Assembly: GCA_900074885.1 (NCBI GenBank)
Contig: FJUW01000034.1
Coordinates: 374,021-438,020, forward strand
Direction: 5' to 3'
Source of the DNA: Rhynchosporium graminicola
Taxonomy: Eukaryota; Ascomycota; Leotiomycetes; Helotiales; Ploettnerulaceae
Length of the DNA stretch: 64,000 nt
The notes beneath the pieces were generated by a model. It had not been told where the DNA came from and did no database searches. It saw nothing but the letters and a program-made list of their open reading frames with translations. Shown here in pieces: positions 35,820 to 48,904 of this stretch; the stretch's first letter is position 1; the number at the start of each line of letters is the position of its first letter. A program made the position numbers and the translations under genes.

Positions 35820-35997
35820 TATCGCAAGGTTACGTTGATCTTCAGAGTAAGGCATAGAGTAGTTGAATGTTATTAGTTATATTATAGTACTAATTACTAT
35901 GGAGAGTCGACAGAAGATATTATCTAGGAATATCCGCACGGACCATGCACGTGACTACAGTCACCTGATCCATGCCAAGACCCATATCCTCGCAATA
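35820..35997 (-). repeat. 5' LTR of Copia B (minus-strand sense)
   Basis: On the + strand it begins TATCGCAAGGTTACG and ends CCTCGCAATA, followed by TAAGT. Confidence 0.92.
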
Positions 35998-36002
35998 TAA
36001 GT

Positions 36003-36890
36003 ATATTCTAGAAGACCTTTTATTACTTAACTAGCGTATAATAAAGACTTAGCTCCGGATAACTACATATAAACTAATAGAGAACTAGAAAAGCTAAATT
36101 AGGATATCTAAGCTTACTTACGAAACTTTATTGACTAGGAGTAGTTCGACTAGAAGAAGTAGCTTCTTATTACTTAATTAGTATTAAATAGATATTATTA
36201 CGCGAGTCTTAGGATAAGCTTATTCTTTACTATATATAAGTACGAAGTACTATTACTTATCTTATTAGAGGCGGAACCCGAATCTAACTCTTAGCTATTA
36301 TCGAGCGAACGAGCAATAGTATTCGTAGAGGAGATAAAGAAGATTACTAATATATACTAGTCGAATATAGCGGAGTCCGCCTAGAAATAAGAGGATAATA
36401 CTAATAAGATAAGGACTTTAGCTCTAGTCTACTAAAAAGGAGATAAGATATAGTTAGACCTATATAACTACTATATAAACCGACTAAAAAAGAGCCTAGA
36501 TATAAAGCACGCTAAATATATAATAGACGAAGTATTATCGCTAGTATCTATTTATTTATTAGGGGTCCTTAGTACTATTCACTTAGTATTTTATACGGAC
36601 TTATTACGATTAGCGAGCTATAATCTATTACTTAAGTAGAAGACTAATAATAATTAACTAGAGCTTAAGCTATTTAAAACTTATAAGGAATAGTAAGTAA
36701 AAGAAATCCTTTATACTAAGAATAAATCGAGAAGAAAAAGGAAAGGCAGAGAGGTACTAGTGAAATAGGTAAGTTATTACGAACTTATATAGGAACCTGT
36801 TGAAAACCTATCAGATACTACTACTATAGACGAGTTCGAAAGCAAGTATAGAGATATTATATACTACGATAGACCTAGATAAGTATAGGA
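36003..36890 (+). pseudogene. Integrase C-terminus and chromodomain of X
   Basis: This continues the frame of the split integrase: a stretch reading LNxDIxAYLRNFID, then YYYASLRISLFFTIYKYEV, then DLLRLASYNLL. About 36700-36830 reads as a chromodomain, with KEILYTKNKSRRKRKGREVL followed by a VKW-like motif and EPVENL. Chromodomains mark the chromovirus branch of Gypsy elements and are thought to direct integration to chromatin. Several stops replace Trp or Gln. Gypsy F interrupts downstream at 37000. Confidence 0.72.
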
Positions 36891-36999
36891 GAAAAAGAAG
36901 AATAAGAGGGGATCCGATTAGTTTTAAGTAAGTTATAAGTATTAATAAGGGGAGTTCAGATTTCTTTTATATTATTTTATTAATTCTAAAAAGAAAAAC

Positions 37000-37216
37000 T
37001 ATCACGGGGCGGATATAAAGTGTTTAGTGCAAAAGCTCGTCTGTATTATAAGGAGAATTAACTAAGGAGAGAAGGGAGGCATAGGAGTCTCCCTTCGAAG
37101 AAAAGGTAATACTACGGCCGCTAGTAGCAGTAGTATCGGTATACGTATGATTATAAGTCAGGTACTAGTATAGACGCTTTAGGCGTCGAGTATACTAACG
37201 GGTATAACCTGTCATA
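37000..37216 (-). repeat. 3' LTR of Gypsy F (minus-strand sense)
   Basis: On the + strand it begins TATCACGGGGCGG and ends ACCTGTCATA. Ends form an inverted TGTxACGGG...CCCGTCACA pair in the undamaged form. Confidence 0.9.
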
Positions 37217-37559
37217 TTACTTCTCTCTCGTTTCGAGGTGAGGGCTATTAAGTCTATTCTTATTCTTTTACTTATTAAGTACTATAGTAGTAATAAGAGC
37301 TGCTTCTAGTTCTTATATTAGCTTTACGTAACTTATTTATTTAATTAGATACTTCTTTTTCCTTTTGCCTCCCCTTCGAAAAGACCTCTCCGCTAGGATT
37401 CCTTCTACTTCGAACTTGTTTTCGTCTGCTACTAGTAGTAGTAGTAGCTATAAGTTATCTTATACTTAGCTCGGTAATAGGTTAGTAGTAGCTAAGCGTA
37501 ATAGCTATATATGAAAAATATCGTATATTCCTAATAGTATATCTAAGTAGTAGCTATAC

Positions 37560-38560
37560 GATCTTACTGCTTCGAGTACTATATATTTAGCTTACTTTAT
37601 ATCGAGTTTCTTCGCGGGTCGATTTATACGAATATTCTATAAACTTAACTAGACTTTATCTTCGACTTTAAACTCTAAGGCTTATTAGTAGTAATAGTTA
37701 GTAACTTCCTCCTAAACCTATTACGCTATTACTATTACTATCTATACTTATTCCCTAGTATCTTATAGCTTCTTTAAGATCGTATCCGCTTTTTGAATAA
37801 GTAAGCGATTAGTAATAGTAGTAAGTTCGTCTTCGATATTCAAATCGATATATTATATGTAGTAACTATAGGTTAGAAAGAAAGGGCTTACTTCTATTGA
37901 TATAGCGTCTTAGTTATTAATTACTATTTCTACTGATAGTAATATATTAAACTAATTATCTTATGCGAAGTCTACGAATATATGTAAATATATCTCTAGT
38001 ATCTAGTTTATCTTCTCTATAGAGCTATCGGTTTCCGGGTAGTAAGCTATAAAGAGGCGTCGCGTAATCCCTAGTAAAGTATATACTTATATCTATAATA
38101 TTCCGACGAACTATTTCCCTTAGTTAGATATAATTATATATAATAATACGTATTATCTATAGTAGACTTGTATAAACTATTTTACTATAGCTTCTATATT
38201 AATTAATAATAGTCTATTATATATAATTCCTTTCCTAAGCTAATTAGTAACTATAATTAAGTTAATATATCTTTTACTTTCTAGAAGATTAATAATAAAA
38301 TTAATAGAAATTTCTTACTAGATCTAGTTTAGTAGTAATAGTAGCTTAAGGAATCCTTACCTTTAGTCTCGCTATATCTTATTCCTTTTATAAGCGTTAT
38401 AGTTCTGAATAAACTTTCTTATATCTTCTGATATCTATAGCTAGAAGAATTATCGACTTATAGTAATAGTAGTTAAATCTTATCTTAGGTATTTATATAT
38501 CTTAGTATTATATATCGCTTAGATTAACTTCATATATAATTCTTCGGAATCGAGTACTTA
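37560..38560 (-). pseudogene. Integrase remnant of Gypsy F
   Basis: The minus strand reads FIQNYNAYKRNKI, then EISINFIINLLESKRYINLI (near 38260-38320), where the first catalytic Asp is read as Asn. This is the zinc-finger to core transition of a Gypsy integrase. Stops are of the RIP type. Boundaries are approximate. Confidence 0.65.
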
Positions 38561-38959
38561 TAGTCTGCCTCGGAATTATAGTTTACTTACTTCTAATAGT
38601 AAGTACTCTAATATTAATATTTTCAACTTTATAATAGAGAATACGTACTACTTATCGCGTATTACTTTAGCTACTTCTTAGTATATACTATTAGCTTATT
38701 CCGCTTATAACTAGAGTTCCTTAAGTAGCGTAAAGGTAGTAGTAGTAGTATTATTATCCGGGATAGTTTCGTTAACTATTTTAAGTTCTTTAACTTAAAG
38801 GAGTTCGTTCTATAGTCGTAAAGCTTCTTCTTCTTCTTAGTATCTTCGATTTTATTATATTATAACTAGAGCTACTACTACTATCCCTTATAGTAATAGT
38901 AGTTCTTATAGTACTTTCGACTTAATTAGTTAGACTAATTAGTACTAGAGTTATTTATC

Positions 38960-39455
38960 TGTCACGAACCAGCATGGTTCTTAGCACTAAAACCGTCCTG
39001 GCACCAGAATACTGATAGTACCACCTAGTAGTATATACTAGACGAGTTTTTATACCAGAAAAGAGTTAGTACTATTAGAGGAAAGGCACTAATACGGTTA
39101 TAGTATAAACTAGCGAGTAGTACTATACGTCTACCTGTATTAAAGTAATAATAATATTATAGCTATAGGTGATCTAGGATCACGTGATATACTAGACTAC
39201 TAGGCAGGTCGCGAGAGCTTGCGCGCTCTATAAGACGGTCTTATATAGCTAGTATAAGGGAACGAAGGTTCTATATAAGACTAGCACTTCTGCTATTAGA
39301 TAAGAGCTTCGTACTCAAATTCATATAGCAATTAATACCTACTTATAACGTCTTAATTCTAATTAAGAACCGAACTTCTTATTTACTTTACTTTATAGCT
39401 AATACTAACTAACGAGCCTATATACCGCGTACTAGTTAGAACCGGGAACGTTATA
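38960..39455 (+). repeat. 5' LTR of Gypsy G (496 bp)
   Basis: It begins TGTCACGAACCAGCATGG, an undamaged TG terminus, and ends GGGAACGTTATA. The left end is well preserved. Confidence 0.93.
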
Positions 39456-39559
39456 CTTTAAGCACCTTACTTAAAGTATTATTAGTAAGAACGAAATAGC
39501 CCTTAAAGAAGGATCAGTTGCGAGAGAAGGATCCTAAGTTAGTAAGATAGAAAAGATTA

Positions 39560-40460
39560 ATAAAGTCACCCCACCCCGAGTTAACTTACCTGATACTTAT
39601 TATAGAAACTGTAATAACTTAGATCAATTTATCCTTTAGTACTAAATATACCTCGCCTTCAACGGAGATAAGTTCGAAGTAGATTCCCTTAAAGTACTAT
39701 AGATTGCTTCGTTCCTCCGTGATACCGTAGCCCACTAGATCGAACCGGCCTTAAGTAATTACTTAGTTAATCGATACCTAACCGGGGCCTATTCTACCGC
39801 TATAACTGAAAAGAGTCGAGTTATCTTTCGAACTATCGCAGGCTTTACTATAGCTATTAAAGGAGTCTTTAGAGACCCTAATAAGAAAGAATAAGCCGAG
39901 AAGCACCTGCTCGGAATTCGATAGCGAGGATCTATTTACGAATATACTACCGAGTTCTACTACTACTCTATACGGTTAGACTAGACGGATAGTAGATTAA
40001 GAGCCTAATACTACCGGGGCCTTAAGGACTATATTAAGGATAAGCTTTCTAGAACTAATAAACTAGATAACTTAGAAGACTTAATTAAATTATCTATTAC
40101 TATTAATAAACGAATCTAGGAATAAGCGAAAGAAAAAGGAGGATACTTTACTTCTACTTACCTCCGGAAACCTTAATTTCTATAATAATATAGTAAATAT
40201 CAGGGAAATTTCTAACCTTACCCGAATAATAAATATAACTATTATAATCTAATAGAAATAGATAAAGTAGAAAGAGGATCTAAGGGCTAAGCTAAGAAAG
40301 ATAAACACTAAGAGAAGGGCTTATACTACACGTATAGTAAGCTAGGATACCTCGCCCGTGATTATTCTTAGAAGAAGAAATAGGGAGGGAAACCTTAGAA
40401 TAAACTTAAGAGAGAGTTCAGACTAGCCGAAAGGAAGCTAGATTACCGAGAAGCTTCTAG
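39560..40460 (+). pseudogene. gag remnant of Gypsy G
   Basis: The + strand shows a capsid-like frame, for example near 39600-40150, ending in a zinc knuckle at about 40318-40368 that reads GLYYTYSKLGYLARDYS. Cys and His codons there have turned into Tyr, as C/G-to-T/A changes would do to CxxCGxxGHxxRDC. Confidence 0.72.
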
Positions 40461-41099
40461 CGCAGAATAAAGCTTATAGGACTTTATAGCCTATAAATCT
40501 AGCGAAGAATTCGAAGAGAACTTAGTTGAACTTCTAGACGAAGACTAAGAAAGCTAGAGTATTATAGATAAAAGTAACTATCTGCACGATAATCTTCTAT
40601 ATAATAACGAAAACTAGACTCTTCGAAATCATAATAATAGAAGAAGAATATAGGTTTATAACGGAACTAAGTCCGATTTTATAGAATATTACCGAACTTA
40701 TAATATACCTAACCCGGGTATAGACTATGTTATTACTTACTACGATACTATTATTATTATGTTCTAAGTTAATACCGGGGATATTGAGGAACGACTAGAT
40801 CGTTACATAGCTAACCTTAAAGGAGAACCGGAACTAAAAGAATTCGAATAATTAGATTAGTTCCTTTAAATTAAGGATACCTAGGCTATTACTAAGGAAA
40901 CAGGAGGGGAATATTATTAGCAGAGAAGATAGTACCCGTTAGAACTAGCTACTTATTAAAGAATAGTACTAGATCTGATTCATAGGTAAGTTAATCTCTA
41001 TTACTATATACCTTATACTCTGATTACCTATGAACCCGGCCTTAGGACCTAGTTAGACGAAATAATAGGGAGAATTATTAAAGAAGCACGTAATTACTC

Positions 41100-44000
41100 T
41101 GTAATAGAACTACTATACTTAGAGCTTACTACTACTAGAGAGTTCGATCAGTTGATCTTACTAGTTATAGTAGATAGTATTAAGATAAAAGCACTTATCG
41201 ATTCAGGAGCTATAAGACGCTTTATAAACTTAGCTTTTATTAAGAAATAGAATATTCCTACTACTATTAACCTGAAACTATATCGCTTTACTTTATTAGA
41301 TAGAAAAGGCGCCGGATTAGACAGATAGGTCCGCAGAAGGATAAGAGGAATAAAGATAATTATTAATAGATACGAAGAAACGCTTTACTTTAATATTATA
41401 CTTACTAGACGATACGATATCGTATTAGGAATATTATAGCTATATAACTATAATCCTAGTATAAACTAGGTAACTAAGAAGGTTATATTTAGTAACTATA
41501 AATATAAACGCAGTTAACTAGCTAGCAAAAGAGAGGCTAGCGCTGCCTCCTTAATAATAACGCCGATAGACTCTAGCTAGTTAAGTCGAGTTCCTAGTCA
41601 GATAGAACTTAGGAATTATCCTAGTTAGATAAATAATATTCAGGAATAGCTACCCGAACTATATAGGAAGTTCTCGAAATTATTCGAGGATCCGCAGGAT
41701 ATAAGAGCTCTACTTAAGTATAAACCCTAGGATTATGAAATAAACTTTAAGAATAGATTTATACTTATCGCAGAGAAACTTCGCTATTATAACTATAATA
41801 CTATAAGGACGCTTAAAGAGTATTAGGAGTTAGGTATAAAGAAAGGATAGATTCGGAAATATAAGTTACCCTGCGCTATTAATATACTAATAGTTAAGAA
41901 AGCAGGAGATCTTAAAGGGAGACTTTACGGAGACTATCAGATAATTAATAGTAGGATAATAAGGGATATATACCCTTTACTAAATACTTAGTACCTACGG
42001 GATAAGCTAGCTAGAGTAAAGATATATACTAAGTTAGACTAATATAACGCGTTTAATTTAATCCGAATTAAGGAGGGATATAAGTGGAAGACTACTTTTA
42101 TATTGCCCTTAGGGCTATGGGAATATATAGTAATACTATTCGGCTTAACTAATACCTTAGCTATATATTAGAGATAAAATAATAATATTCTTAAAGATTT
42201 TATTAGGAAATTCGCTATATATTACCTAGATAATATCCTAGTATACTCGGAAACTATCGAGGTATACTAGGGCTATATTACTCAAGTTATAAAAGTACTA
42301 CATAAGGTAGATTCTAGACTAAAGATATCGAAATATGAATTCTCAGTTAAGTAAGTTACTTTCCTAAGATATATTATTTACCCGGGAGAGATAAGTATTA
42401 ACCTAAAGAAAATCAGAGCTATAAAGGAATAGGAATCACTAAAGAATATTAAGGACGTATAATTATAATTAGGTTTCGCTAACTTCTACTAATAGTTTAT
42501 TAGAAACTATTCTAAGATTACCGAACTACTCACGAGCTTAATAAGGAAGGGCGTTCCTTTCACCTAGACTAGCTAGTATAAAGAAGCTTTTCAGAGAATT
42601 AAGAAAGAATTCATAAAAGAACTAATCTTATATAGTTTCGACGAAGAGAAGGAAAGTATAATAGAAACAGATACCTCTGATACTTATACTAGCGTAGTAT
42701 ACCTGCAGCGAGATAACAAAAGATAACTATACTTAGTCGCTTACTTTTCAGAGAAAATATCTCCGGCTAAATAGAATTATAATATCTATAAGAAAGAACT
42801 TATAGCGATTATTAAAGCACTTAAACACTAGAAAATATACTTATAAGGAGCTAAGTTCCTAGTTATCGTTTATACCGACTATATGAATCTCCGAACCTTT
42901 ATAACTACTAAGGTCTTAGATAATCATCGATTAGCTCGATAGTCAGAGGAACTCGCCTCTTTTAACCTAGTTATTAAGTATATATAGGGAAAAGATAATA
43001 CACGAGCAGATACTCTAAGCAGATTACTAGGTTATAAGGATAATAAGGTCTATAATAAGACTACCCTGCTTAAATAACTAGATAATAGAGATATAGTTAC
43101 TAACGTCCGAGAAGCTACTGCGATTAAGTAAGAAATTAAGAGACCTTAGTATAACGCCTTAAAGGAAGCCTAGAAGAAAGATAGAATATCCCTAGATAAG
43201 ACTAAGGAACTTATTATAAGGAATATAATTAAGAATAGTATCATGAGAGTTAACGGGAAAGTTTAGCTTCCGCTAAGCTTAGTAGAAGTATACGTTAAAG
43301 AATGACACGAGCTTCCCGCGTATAGATACTAAGGGATACGAAGAATATATCTAAGGATTTCAAGAAACTACTAGTCAGAAGGACTCCGCCGAGTAGTTAA
43401 AGAAGTACTAGCTAACTATAATACCTATATCAGGAATAAGTCTTCCTGATATATACCTTATAGGCAGATAATTATAGTACTAATACTGCTAATATCTTAG
43501 AAATCGATATCATAGGACTTCATAGGGCCGTTACTGCTATTAAAGGACCCGGTTACGGGAGTTAGCTATAATATAATACTTATTATTATAGAAAGACTTA
43601 CTAAGTATATGATCTTAATACTAGTCTTATCTACTCTTACGGCCGAACACCTAGTATAAGTATACCTTAAGGAGGTAGTCTCTAAGCACGGAGTACCTGA
43701 AGAAATCGTATCGGATCGAGATAAGTTATTTATATTAAAGTTCTGGAATACTTTAATAAGGTTCCTAGGAACTAAACGGAAACTATTAATAGCTTTCTAT
43801 CCTTAGACTAATAGAGGAAATAAAAGAATAAACTAAGTAGTTAAAGTATACTTACGCTACTATATTAACTATTAATAAAATAATTAGGTAAAACTACTAC
43901 TATTAGCAGAATTTATATATAATAGCTCGACTACGGAAATAATAAAGGTTATACTATTCTTTGCGAATTATAGTTATGAACCTATCGCCTATAGAGAACC

Positions 44001-44500
44001 TAACTTAATAGTTAAGGATAATAATATAGCTCGTATCTAGGTCCGGAATATCTAGGACCTTTATAAGGAACTCGCAGAGGAACTCTAGTTTATAGCAGAG
44101 AAGAATATGTACTACTATAATAAGAATTATAATCAGGAGCTAACGCTATAGGAGGGAGATAGAGTTTATTTTCTACGGAAAAATATTAATATATAGAGAC
44201 TAAGCGATAAGCTAGACTATAAGAAACTTAGACCTTTCAAAATCAAACGTATTAAAGGACCTTTAAATTATAAACTCTAGCTACTAGCTATAATAAAGAA
44301 AATATTCTTAATATTCTATATATCCTTATTAGAAAAAGCACTACCGGGAGTACTACTAGCCCCGAAGATATACGCTAAACTAGTTAACCTACTCGTAGAA
44401 TACGATATAGAAGAACTACTAGACTATTAGTATAAACGAGATATTATTAGATACCTAGTGAAATAGAAGAACTACTTATATTCGGAAAACATATAGGAAC
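41100..44500 (+). pseudogene. pol remnant of Gypsy G (PR, RT, RNase H, IN, chromodomain)
   Basis: The protease has LIDSGAIRRFINL (about 41195-41235), with the DSG active site. RT has FNLIRIKEGYKWKTTFILPL (about 42050-42110) and YYLDNILVYSE (YxDD with the second Asp as Asn, about 42220-42252). RNase H has ETDTSDTYT near 42665. Integrase and a chromodomain-like tail (YKRDIIRYLVK then SENI, about 44430-44500) follow. Stops lie mostly at expected Gln or Trp positions. Confidence 0.82.
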
Positions 44501-44563
44501 TTAAGTTAAGCCTTCACTGCTTAGTATTACTAGCTAATTTCTATCGATAAAACCCAGATCTAC

Positions 44564-44911
44564 TTAGAGCGAGTTAGTAAAGTTAAAAGGAAAGTCGACC
44601 GTCGGGTCGAACGAGGAGTCGATAGGGACATCGGAACTAGAGGGTTCCGCGCCCGCTAACTTAGCGTTATTAGGTGCCCCTTCTCTTTCCTGTTTCTCTT
44701 TTTCTTCTTTCTCTAGAGCTTTAAGAGTATCGAGCTCAGCTATCGAATTCAAACTAGTAGCGATTATCTTTTACTACCTTTCGTATAAGAAACGTTTCTA
44801 TTTCTTTAACTTTATAATTCGCGTATAGAACTCGGCTACGGCCGAGTCTTCCTCGTCCTTTAGTTTCTCGATTTAGGAATCCAGACTCTCCTATTCGGAA
44901 GCTATAGGCAT
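44564..44911 (-). pseudogene. Antisense ORF of Gypsy G (coiled-coil-like, RIP-damaged)
   Basis: The minus strand of the region between the chromodomain and 3' LTR encodes a 115-codon frame from an ATG at 44911 to TAA at 44564. The last 62 codons are open. The first half has five in-frame stops (TAG or TAA), each explained by one C-to-T or G-to-A change in a Gln or Trp codon. It reads MPIASE..., then IEKLKDEEDSAVAEFYTRII, then a Leu/Glu/Lys-rich stretch (SIAELDTLKALEKEEKEKQE), predicted coiled coil, and an acidic Ser/Pro tail. No retroviral protein fits. Similar short coiled-coil hypothetical proteins are, to my knowledge, common near fungal transposons, but I could not check. Confidence 0.65.
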
Positions 44912-45204
44912 TTAGTTCCTTATACGAATATCGCAGGATTTGTTCAGTCGGGCGTAATAACTATATCTAGTTAGTTTAGGATCGCGAGGCGATATATACT
45001 CTTTATATTCCGCCTTTTCATATCTAGTATATAGTACTATAATTCTACTACTTAGTTCTATTTATCTTCTAAGTGTAATATAATCAACTCGTTTCGTTAA
45101 GCGTTCGGGGGGTATAATAAAAGAAGGAGATAGCCGTAGGCAGTTATCGATATTTCCTTAGGCGTACTTAAGCGTAGGGACACGCTAAGACAGAAGGGGG
45201 ATAA

Positions 45205-45700
45205 TATTACGAACTAGTATAGTTCTTAGCACTAAAACTATCCTAGCACTAGAATACTAATAGTACTACCTAGTGGTATATACTAGACGAGTTTTTATAC
45301 TAGAAAAGAGTTAGTACTATTAGAGGAAAGGCACTAATATAGTTATAGTATAAACTAGCAAGTAGTACTATACGTCTACCTGTATTAAAGTAATAATAAT
45401 ATTATAGCTATAGGTGATCCAGGATCACGTGATATACTAGACTACTAGATAGGTCGCGAGAGCTTACGCGCTCTATAAGACGGTCTTGCACAGCTAGTAT
45501 AAGGGAACGAAAGTTCTATATAAGACTAGCACTTCTACTATTAGATAGGAGCTTCGTGCTCAAATTCATATAGCAATTAACACCTGCTTATAACGTCTTA
45601 ATTCCAATTGAGAACCGAACTTCTTGTTTACTTTACTTTATAGCTAATACTAACCGACGAGCCTGTATACCGCGTACCAGTCAGAACCGGGAACGTTATA
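45205..45700 (+). repeat. 3' LTR of Gypsy G (496 bp)
   Basis: It begins TATTACGAACTAGTATAG and ends GGGAACGTTATA, followed by TTATC. The right part is better preserved than the left. Confidence 0.93.
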
Positions 45701-46099
45701 TTATCTTCTATACTCTAAAGTATATCTTATTCTTATTATAAGAGTATATCTATACGTTCGTTTTCTTTTCTTAGGATATAACTAATTATATAGTTAAACT
45801 GCGAGAGAAATAGTAACTATCGTATTTACTATTTCGTAAGCTATCGAGCTATTATGAAATACTCGAGGTTCTTATAATTAGTACGAATATAGAATTCTTA
45901 TATACTTTTCAATTTATATTACTACTTCTTAAAGTAATATATAATTACTAATATTTCCTTATTATAGATTTCGTAGTTATATTTAGCTAAGGCGTTTTTC
46001 TTTAAGAAGAATACGTAAGATTATAAATATCCTTAGTTATCGAATTATATAAGTACTCCTCTTACTGCCTATCTAGAGGAGTCTGTTTCGAGTATTATT

Positions 46100-47050
46100 T
46101 CTCAGTTGAGGTTAAATTACGCTAGCGTAAGTCTAGTAGTAAATATATCTTTTAGCTTCTTAAACGCTTTATCTATAGCTTCGTCTTATTACTATAGCTA
46201 GTCCTTTTAAGTAAGCTATATTAGTAGTAGCGTAATTGTCGAGTAATCCTTAATAAACGTCTAATAGAAATTCGTAAATCCTAAGAAGCTTCGTACTCCT
46301 TTTACTAAGGTTAAGGGTTTCTATTCTCGAATCGCTTATACTTTCTTAAGGTCTATTTAAAAACCCTCTTTTATATCGATTACGAACCTAAGGTATTTCG
46401 TTATTTATACTTCGAATTCGTACTTATCGATATTAAGTAATAGTCTAGCTGCGCGTAATCTTATTATAACTTTCGCTACTTGTTTTCAGTAGTAGTAGCA
46501 GTTACTATTTATATAGATTAGGATATTATTAATATAAGTAGAATAGAATTCATCTAAGTAGTCGTATAGTACTTAATTAATATATTATTAAAACGTACTT
46601 AAGGTATTCGCGAGTTCGAAAGGAGTTACTAACTACTCGTATAAGCTATATCTTATGCGAAAAGCTATCTTCTATTTATCGCTAATAGTAATACGTATCT
46701 TATAGAATATAGTAGTAATATCTAGTTTCGTAAACTATCTTACTTTCCTTATATTTCGAAGAGTCTTATAGATTAGTAGTAATAAGTATCGATCTTTCTT
46801 TATAATTCGATTTAACTCTCGGTAGTCAATATAGAATCGTAAGCTATTCTCTAGTTTCTTTATAAATAAGACTAGGGCAGTAGTAAGCGAGTTACTAACT
46901 CGAATAAATCCTTTATCGAGTAGCTTCGTAAGAGTCTTCTATAGTATTAATAATTTATCGCGAGATATATTATATAAAGGGCCCTATAGTACTATAAGTT
47001 CTTTACTATAGTATTACTCGAGTTCGATCTTATAATTAATTCCAGGATCT
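46100..47050 (-). pseudogene. Reverse transcriptase remnant of Gypsy F
   Basis: The minus strand reads ALVLFIKKLENSLRFYIDYR, then ELNRIIKKDRYLLLLI, then FTKLD between about 46730 and 46890. These are the standard FVKKxxGxLRxCVDYRxLN and FTKLD blocks of Gypsy RT. The catalytic YxDD region lies lower, around 46500. Confidence 0.78.
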
Positions 47051-47879
47051 TATAATAGTAATAGGATATCTGCTTTCTTATTATTATATAAGTCGAGGTA
47101 CTCGTATAGCTAATTAGGAAGTTTCGTTCGCAGGTTAGTCTTTATCTTTAGTACGAGCGCCTTTTCGATATCTGCTATACTTATTATAAATACTTATATC
47201 TTCTTATATAATCGTCCTCGAGTAAGTCTATTAAATACTATTATTAATACTGCGAAGTAGTCTAGCTTGTAGTCCTGCTCTTATACTCGGTTTTATAAGG
47301 TCGTAATAGTAGTATTAATATAATATCGTAACTTTAATACGATTATATATATATTATTTTTCTTAAACTATAGTAGTTCTAAAATTAGATTATAGTCTTC
47401 TAAGCGTAATACTATATAGAAGAAAGCTTTAGCTTCCTTATACTTATTAATATCTATTTCGATAATTACTACTTCTATAATAGGACTTCTTTCCCCTTCG
47501 AACGAACTTATCTTAATAGGGGAAATAAGGAAACGCTAGAAGTAATAGCGAGTAGTAAAGCGGGAATTAAATATACTATATAAAAAGTACTTAGTATTAA
47601 GTAGAGCTTTAGTATAATACTCTTTATTAATTATTATAGATACTAGGAAAAGAGTTCTATTTATTATATCCTTAAACTAATTCTAAGCTTCTATTATTAT
47701 TACTTAATTAACTTCCTTCTGCTTCTATTAGCGATTTTCAATAGAAGCTATTCTTTTCTCGAGCTCTCTAACTTAGAGCTCGACTTATCTATCTTAATTA
47801 CTTTCGTTTTCGACTTCTTTATTTTTATCTTAGCTATTATTATATAGCTTTTCTTCTTCTTACTTTTAGCTAGCTTTAT

Positions 47880-48850
47880 ATAGTAATTATAAACTATATA
47901 TTTATCTTATCTATAGTAGAAGTAAAGTCGTTCCGATTTCTATCTTTCGATCTTAGTAGAACTTACTTATTAGGGTTCTTTCTTTATTATCATAGCTATA
48001 GTAGTAGTAGGAGTTATTTCTTATTCTATTAAGTCTACTATATATCGATCCGCCTTAGGGGACTATCCTTATACTTATTTCTATCGGTTTATTCTAGCTA
48101 ATAGCTCTTTAACTTCAGTTAGCTAGTTATTAATTATTTATAGTTATAAATAGTACTCTTTATACGATTATTCCTCTTTTATTCTAATTATATTATAGAC
48201 TAGAGTAATAGCAATAATAGCTTTTAGGTAATCTTTCTTAATTATATTTACTTAGTTTTATCCTTTTACTTTAAGGATTAATTAATTAAAATTATTAAAG
48301 AACTTATTTAAAGGATAAGCTCTTTACTTAATCTTATTTAGTTAGCTTATAGCTTTCTATTAGTAATAAGAGTTATAAAAAGTAATAGCTATCTATTAGA
48401 ATAGCCCCTCGATTATTAATTACTCTTACTTTTAAGCGAAGCTTACCTAAGGGTAAATTCGTTCTATAGCTTCGCCTAAGAGATAGCTAAACGTATATTA
48501 TATCTTTTCTCTCTTATTACTAATAGTAGTAATATCGATCTCTAGCTTCGCTCGTAGGATACCCTCGAATTAGAGGTATAAGGCTAAGTTAGTACTATTG
48601 AACTTTTCGGGTTTCGATATATATTACTTAGTTATTATAAGTAGTTCCGGGGTTATCGATCGTATTATATCGATAGGAGTTAGTACTACTAGTAGTACTA
48701 GTAGTGTATTTCGTTATACTTCTATATCTTCGATCCTATCGGTTAAAGTAGTAATTATATTTACTTATTATACTATTAGCTTAGTAACTTATCGTCTTTA
48801 TGCCTCGAAGGCATCTAGTAGCTACTAAGGAGGCTATTCTTCTGCTATAG
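47880..48850 (-). pseudogene. gag remnant of Gypsy F
   Basis: On the minus strand the frame ends with a degraded zinc knuckle (RLYFYYR near 47915-47940) and a Lys/Ser-rich tail. Upstream sequence to about 48850 reads as a helical gag with stops. A plus-strand ORF at 48598-48828 is antisense to this and Ser-rich, and not a gene. Confidence 0.5.
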
Positions 48851-48904
48851 TAAACCGTATATTCTAATATTATTATAGTTGCTACTTATATAGTAGTTAT
48901 ATAA

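Larger units (their letters stand above)
30535..35997 (-). mobile_element. Copia element B (minus strand, complete but dead)
   Basis: 178-bp LTRs lie at 30535-30712 and 35820-35997. The TAAGT target duplication is at 30530-30534 and 35998-36002. The element is 5463 bp. Reading the minus strand gives gag (about 34300-35400), an integrase to RT linker and RT (about 31600-33200) and RNase H (about 30980-31600). The terminal Copia motif KHIDIKFYYF lies near 31085. A polypurine tract (AGAGGGGTA on the minus strand) borders the 3' LTR. It is the same family as Copia A. It sits inside the integrase of X, 50 bp from Gypsy E. Confidence 0.92.
38960..45700 (+). mobile_element. Gypsy element G (chromovirus) with antisense ORF
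   Basis: 496-bp LTRs lie at 38960-39455 and 45205-45700. A perfect TTATC target duplication lies at 38955-38959 and 45701-45705. The element is 6741 bp. The order on the + strand is gag with zinc knuckle, protease, RT, RNase H, integrase and a chromodomain, followed by a ~700-bp region carrying an antisense ORF and a polypurine tract (CAGAAGGGGG). It is nested within Gypsy F and uninterrupted. Confidence 0.93.

Noticed and set aside
48598..48828. 76-codon + strand ORF
   Set aside because: Antisense to Gypsy F gag, Ser/Ile-rich, created by TA-rich sequence.
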